A stretch of 8,053 nucleotides of DNA from an uncultured Rheinheimera sp. (GTDB taxonomy: Bacteria > Pseudomonadota > Gammaproteobacteria > Enterobacterales > Alteromonadaceae): assembly GCA_943913835.1 (NCBI GenBank), contig CALTZU010000150.1:1-8053 (forward strand), read 5' to 3'. This document shows positions 5,405-8,053 of this stretch, piece by piece. The position numbers were made by a program, and so were the translations under genes. Each line of letters starts with the position of its first letter. Positions within the stretch are counted from its first letter, which is position 1. The notes beneath the pieces were generated by a model. The model was not told where the DNA came from, made no database searches, and worked only from the letters and a program-made list of their open reading frames with translations.

Positions 5405-7789
5405 TTACCATGCATAGTCAAACCGGAGACCAATCAGTGGCTCGGCTTCACTATCGTCTTTCACTTCAACGCCACGGCGGTAGTCAAACTCGGTGTCATC
5501 GCTGGACGAGGCTGACGTGACGTTGATCACATCAAGAAAGGCGGTGACATCTACAGGACCAAATGCGCGTCTATAGTCCACACGAAGGTTCAACAGGCCT
5601 GAACCGCTTTTACGACCAACATTACGTTCTGTGATCTCTTTCGAGTAGCGTAAGGGTTGTCCGGCACCCAATACGTCTGAATGAATAATAAAATAGTCGT
5701 CTGGCCTGCCGGAAAGATATTTATAACGGCCGGCAACCTTCCAGCGATCATTGATTTCCCAGGTCAGGCCGAGGGTAGCCACATGCTCGCGACTGAATTC
5801 TGCGGCCAGGTCACCCCGACCATCTTTGCGGTCAACGACGGCATCGTTGTAAGAATAGGTTGCGCTAGCATACAGCCCTTCGTGAATTGTCCCGTTGATC
5901 ACTATATCGACGCCGTACGATCTGCCGTCTCCCATGTTGGCAAAGGTACCACTTGCTCTGTCAAGGTCGACCACCAAATCATCGAGTTTTTGATAATAGG
6001 CCTCGGTCAACACAGACCAATGGGTGTTCGGGAAATATTTGAAACCTACACTGCCATGGCGGATTTTTTCATTCTTCAAATCGTTTGACTCGTTAGCAGC
6101 CAGGTATAGAAACCGTGGTGACTGATGAAAAAGTCCTGCGGTCGCAAAATATCTGACCTTACCAGCCGGTTGCCAGTCAAGGCTAAACCTGGGTGACACC
6201 AAGCTCTCGTCGGCAAAACCATCCCGTTCGAGCCGCAGGCCTGTGCCAAAATCCCAATCACCCAGCTCAAAAACCTGATTCACGTAACCAGCATAACTGG
6301 TTTCTTTTTGCTTTATTGAAGAATTGATGTTCTCTGGAGTCAGAACAATAAAACGCTGATCAGGGTCTGGTCTGAAATCATCGTCGTCGTAAACAAACCT
6401 GTTCCAATCGCCGTCTAAGACAGTGTTGTAGTCCAGATCAATTTGCGTGATCTGGCTACCAGCACTAAACAAGCCCCATGGATTTGTTGCCTCAAAATCG
6501 CTTCGCCAGCCCGTCTCCGTTTCATTTTCAGCTATGGTAATAATGTCTTCCCGCACCGGAAAATCAGAGGCTGGTGATCCTGCAGGCACAAGATCAGGAA
6601 ATGCTTCGCCCTCTGAGCTTAACTTGTCGCTTTTGCGGTAGTAAATTTTATTGGTCCAAACCGCATCTTCACCGACTAAGGATCGCAATGTCAGGCCATA
6701 CAAATCACTATCTTGTTCAGCATACTGAAGCGCAACATCTTCGAAATTGGGCGATGCAAAAACGTGAGTGACGTCGCGAACATAGTCTTCGTGGGTATCC
6801 ATCAGCAGAATTTCAACACTGTGGTTCTGATTGACGGGTATAACCGACTTCAGGATGACATCTCTTAACACAGGCTCGCCAATATCCAGTTCTTCAATAG
6901 TTTCAAACAAAGCGCCAAAGTCCAGCCGCCTTGCAGAAAACAGCATAGTAGAGTCATCCGTGATACCGGCAGGGCCATCGTACCCCACTTCATAACCTGC
7001 AAGGTCGTAGCGAAAACTGGCTGAAGGGCTTGGGTTGCCATCGGCAACGTCTAATTTCAGTAGTGATGCGGCACGGCCGCCATAAGCAGGACCCCAGCCA
7101 CCAGGCGAGAATTGTGCTCCACCGATCACGTTCGGTGCGAAAATCGAGAAACGCCCACCACCACCGACATCTTCCTCTTCACCTAAAGTGGCATCAAAAT
7201 GCACCGCTTTATCAAAGGGAAAGTCATCAACAAATAACAAATTATCTCTTGGGCCACGGCCACGTACACTAAAGCTGGCGAATTCACTGGCGGATGCCAG
7301 GCCTGGCAATCCATCCAACGACAGCAGCGGATCTGCACCTCCACCCACAGCGCTTGCCAGGGCTTCTCTGTCGAGATAAGTGCTGGAACCAGATGCAAAT
7401 GTATCAGATTGGCGCCCCCGAACCTCAACAACCTCAATGGAGTGCTCTTTAAGTTCGAATTCTATCTTGATGGTTTTGCGCGTCACCACCCGCACACTTG
7501 GCGCATTTAATGAAGCAAAGCCGTTTTTGGCGACGTCCACCGAGTAAAGACCAGGGGCGAGCGACTCAACAAAGATGCGACCTTGCTCATCAGTTTCTAT
7601 AGTTTGAGTGGCAGAGGTTTCCCGTTGCTTAAGAGTGATCTGCACCTTTGACAGTGGCCGGTCAGTATTCTGATCTTTGACTATAAAAGTCAGCGCACCG
7701 GGCGCTTCTGCTGCCTGTGCGAACAGTGGAATGCCAATCAACAGCGCCGACAGAGTCAACCGCGATATTTGCTTCAATTTCCTACTCAT
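5405..7789 (-). CDS. TonB-dependent outer-membrane receptor with N-terminal carboxypeptidase-regulatory-like domain
   Basis: This 794-residue protein is an outer-membrane active transporter driven by the TonB-ExbB-ExbD system. The signal peptide is MSRKLKQISRLTLSALLIG followed by a likely cleavage after FAQA (residue 26). An Ig-like carboxypeptidase-regulatory fold follows at about 33-113 (DRPLSKVQITL, DEQGRIFVESLAPGLYSV). A TonB-box-like segment SIEVVEVRG is at 117-125. The plug is at about 127-250, with SVRGRGPRDNLLFVDD at 174-189. The remainder is a barrel with repeated alternating strands, ending in the aromatic C-terminal residue W (FDYAW) expected for BAM-mediated insertion. The start at 7789 is chosen because TTGGAGG sits 8 nt upstream; a longer frame beginning with TTG at 7804 would start inside that ribosome binding site. 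An acidic run DDDD (468-471) followed by FRPDPD probably lies in an external loop. It leads an operon with the regulator and kinase. The transported substrate is unknown; no Fur-box-like sequence was seen upstream. Confidence 0.94.
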   Translation of the reverse strand: MSRKLKQISRLTLSALLIGIPLFAQAAEAPGALTFIVKDQNTDRPLSKVQITLKQRETSATQTIETDEQGRIFVESLAPGLYSVDVAKNGFASLNAPSVRVVTRKTIKIEFELKEHSIEVVEVRGRQSDTFASGSSTYLDREALASAVGGGADPLLSLDGLPGLASASEFASFSVRGRGPRDNLLFVDDFPFDKAVHFDATLGEEEDVGGGGRFSIFAPNVIGGAQFSPGGWGPAYGGRAASLLKLDVADGNPSPSASFRYDLAGYEVGYDGPAGITDDSTMLFSARRLDFGALFETIEELDIGEPVLRDVILKSVIPVNQNHSVEILLMDTHEDYVRDVTHVFASPNFEDVALQYAEQDSDLYGLTLRSLVGEDAVWTNKIYYRKSDKLSSEGEAFPDLVPAGSPASDFPVREDIITIAENETETGWRSDFEATNPWGLFSAGSQITQIDLDYNTVLDGDWNRFVYDDDDFRPDPDQRFIVLTPENINSSIKQKETSYAGYVNQVFELGDWDFGTGLRLERDGFADESLVSPRFSLDWQPAGKVRYFATAGLFHQSPRFLYLAANESNDLKNEKIRHGSVGFKYFPNTHWSVLTEAYYQKLDDLVVDLDRASGTFANMGDGRSYGVDIVINGTIHEGLYASATYSYNDAVVDRKDGRGDLAAEFSREHVATLGLTWEINDRWKVAGRYKYLSGRPDDYFIIHSDVLGAGQPLRYSKEITERNVGRKSGSGLLNLRVDYRRAFGPVDVTAFLDVINVTSASSSDDTEFDYRRGVEVKDDSEAEPLIGLRFDYAW

Positions 7790-7797
7790 CTTGCTAA

Positions 7798-7804
7798 CCT
7801 CCAA
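7798..7804 (-). promoter_or_regulatory. Ribosome binding site that decides the receptor start
   Basis: On the minus strand the sequence reads TTGGAGG and is followed after 8 nt by ATG at 7789. This is a near-ideal Shine-Dalgarno sequence. Its leading TTG is in frame and could be mistaken for the start codon, but the signal peptide begins properly at the ATG. Confidence 0.85.
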
Positions 7805-8000
7805 AATCGACTGTTTTATTTGAAGAAACGCAGGCAGGCTAGCAGAGCTAATGTGACTAAAAAGTCGCCAAAAGATGAAAGTTGCATTAGAGGCAGGTTG
7901 GCTGTAGCGGCCACATCTAGCGATATGGTTGTTGTGACGCTTACATTCTGTCTGGGGTACAGAGCTAGTTTAGAAGCAAGTGCTGGCTATTACTGATCTT
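7805..8000. other. Leader/promoter region of the receptor operon, no gene seen
   Basis: This 196-bp stretch should hold the promoter for the minus-strand receptor operon, but no good -35/-10 pair was found by eye. Two elements could be regulatory: an imperfect direct repeat GCTAGCCTGCCT / GCCAACCTGCCT on the minus strand (7843-7832 and 7902-7891), and a short inverted repeat TCTGT-7-ACAGA (7947-7963). No convincing ORF with a ribosome binding site is present. Confidence 0.4.
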
Positions 8001-8053
8001 TGCGCATTCTGATTTATGTGAACACCGATTCTGGTCAATATGAACACCCGGCA
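8001..8053. mobile_element. Probable IS21-family terminus with tandem end repeats (element continues beyond window)
   Basis: The stretch begins TGCGCATTCTG and then holds two imperfect 22-bp tandem units (8007-8028 and 8029-8050), each of the form TTCTG-N9-TGAACACC and matching at 16 of 22 positions. Insertion sequences of the IS21 family typically start with TG and carry several such repeats near each end as transposase binding sites. The GTGAACACCGATTCTGG pattern resembles ends of this type remembered from proteobacteria. No transposase gene is in the window, so the family is inferred. The element would extend rightwards from 8001. Confidence 0.5.

Noticed and set aside
5681..6088. 135-residue + strand ORF opposite the TonB receptor
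   Set aside because: It has no ribosome binding site or recognisable domain, and it lies entirely within the receptor coding sequence.
7790..7804. TTG at 7804 as the receptor start (five extra residues)
   Set aside because: The TTG is part of the TTGGAGG ribosome binding site for the ATG at 7789, where a normal signal peptide begins.
7769..7996. 75-residue + strand ORF over the receptor leader
   Set aside because: It overlaps the receptor signal-peptide region in antisense, has no clear ribosome binding site and shows no recognisable motif.

Overview
The window looks like a chromosomal segment of a gammaproteobacterium. The glutamine-rich XseA C-terminus, the many TTA leucine codons in the left half and the TonB-receptor content suggest something near Rheinheimera/Alishewanella or other Alteromonadales-like bacteria. 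That placement is an impression from protein style, not a database result.

Left part (1-3354, all on the + strand). The 3' half of xseA (exodeoxyribonuclease VII large subunit) enters from the left. It is followed, with a one-base stop/start overlap, by a small nucleotidyltransferase-fold protein. After a 148-bp A/T-rich gap come a TetR-family repressor and a classical short-chain dehydrogenase/reductase (SDR). Both genes are preceded by nearly the same 20-bp inverted repeat, AATATGAYAACCATCATATT, placed in the same way over the predicted -10 box. This is the clearest regulatory logic in the window: the repressor very probably controls itself and the SDR. A terminator-like hairpin then separates the SDR from a stand-alone dihydrofolate-reductase/RibD-C-fold reductase that has its own ribosome binding site.

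Right part (3434-7789, all on the - strand, convergent with the left part). An apparent three-gene operon is transcribed leftwards: a TonB-dependent outer-membrane receptor with an N-terminal carboxypeptidase-regulatory-like domain, an OmpR-family response regulator, and a HAMP-containing sensor histidine kinase. Gaps are 40 bp and 2 bp, and no terminator is visible between them. The likely design is an uptake or sensing receptor whose expression is set by its own two-component system. The substrate cannot be told from sequence. The kinase keeps its phospho-accepting His, N-box and glycine-rich G2 box but has a degenerate G1 box.

Right edge (8001-8053). Two imperfect 22-bp tandem units follow a TG-starting terminus, in the style of IS21-family transposon ends. 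The window probably stops just inside an insertion sequence whose transposase genes lie beyond it. Together with the change in strand and leucine codon use, this raises the possibility that the receptor/two-component block is a mobile or exchanged islet.

No tRNA, rRNA, CRISPR array or complete mobile element was seen.
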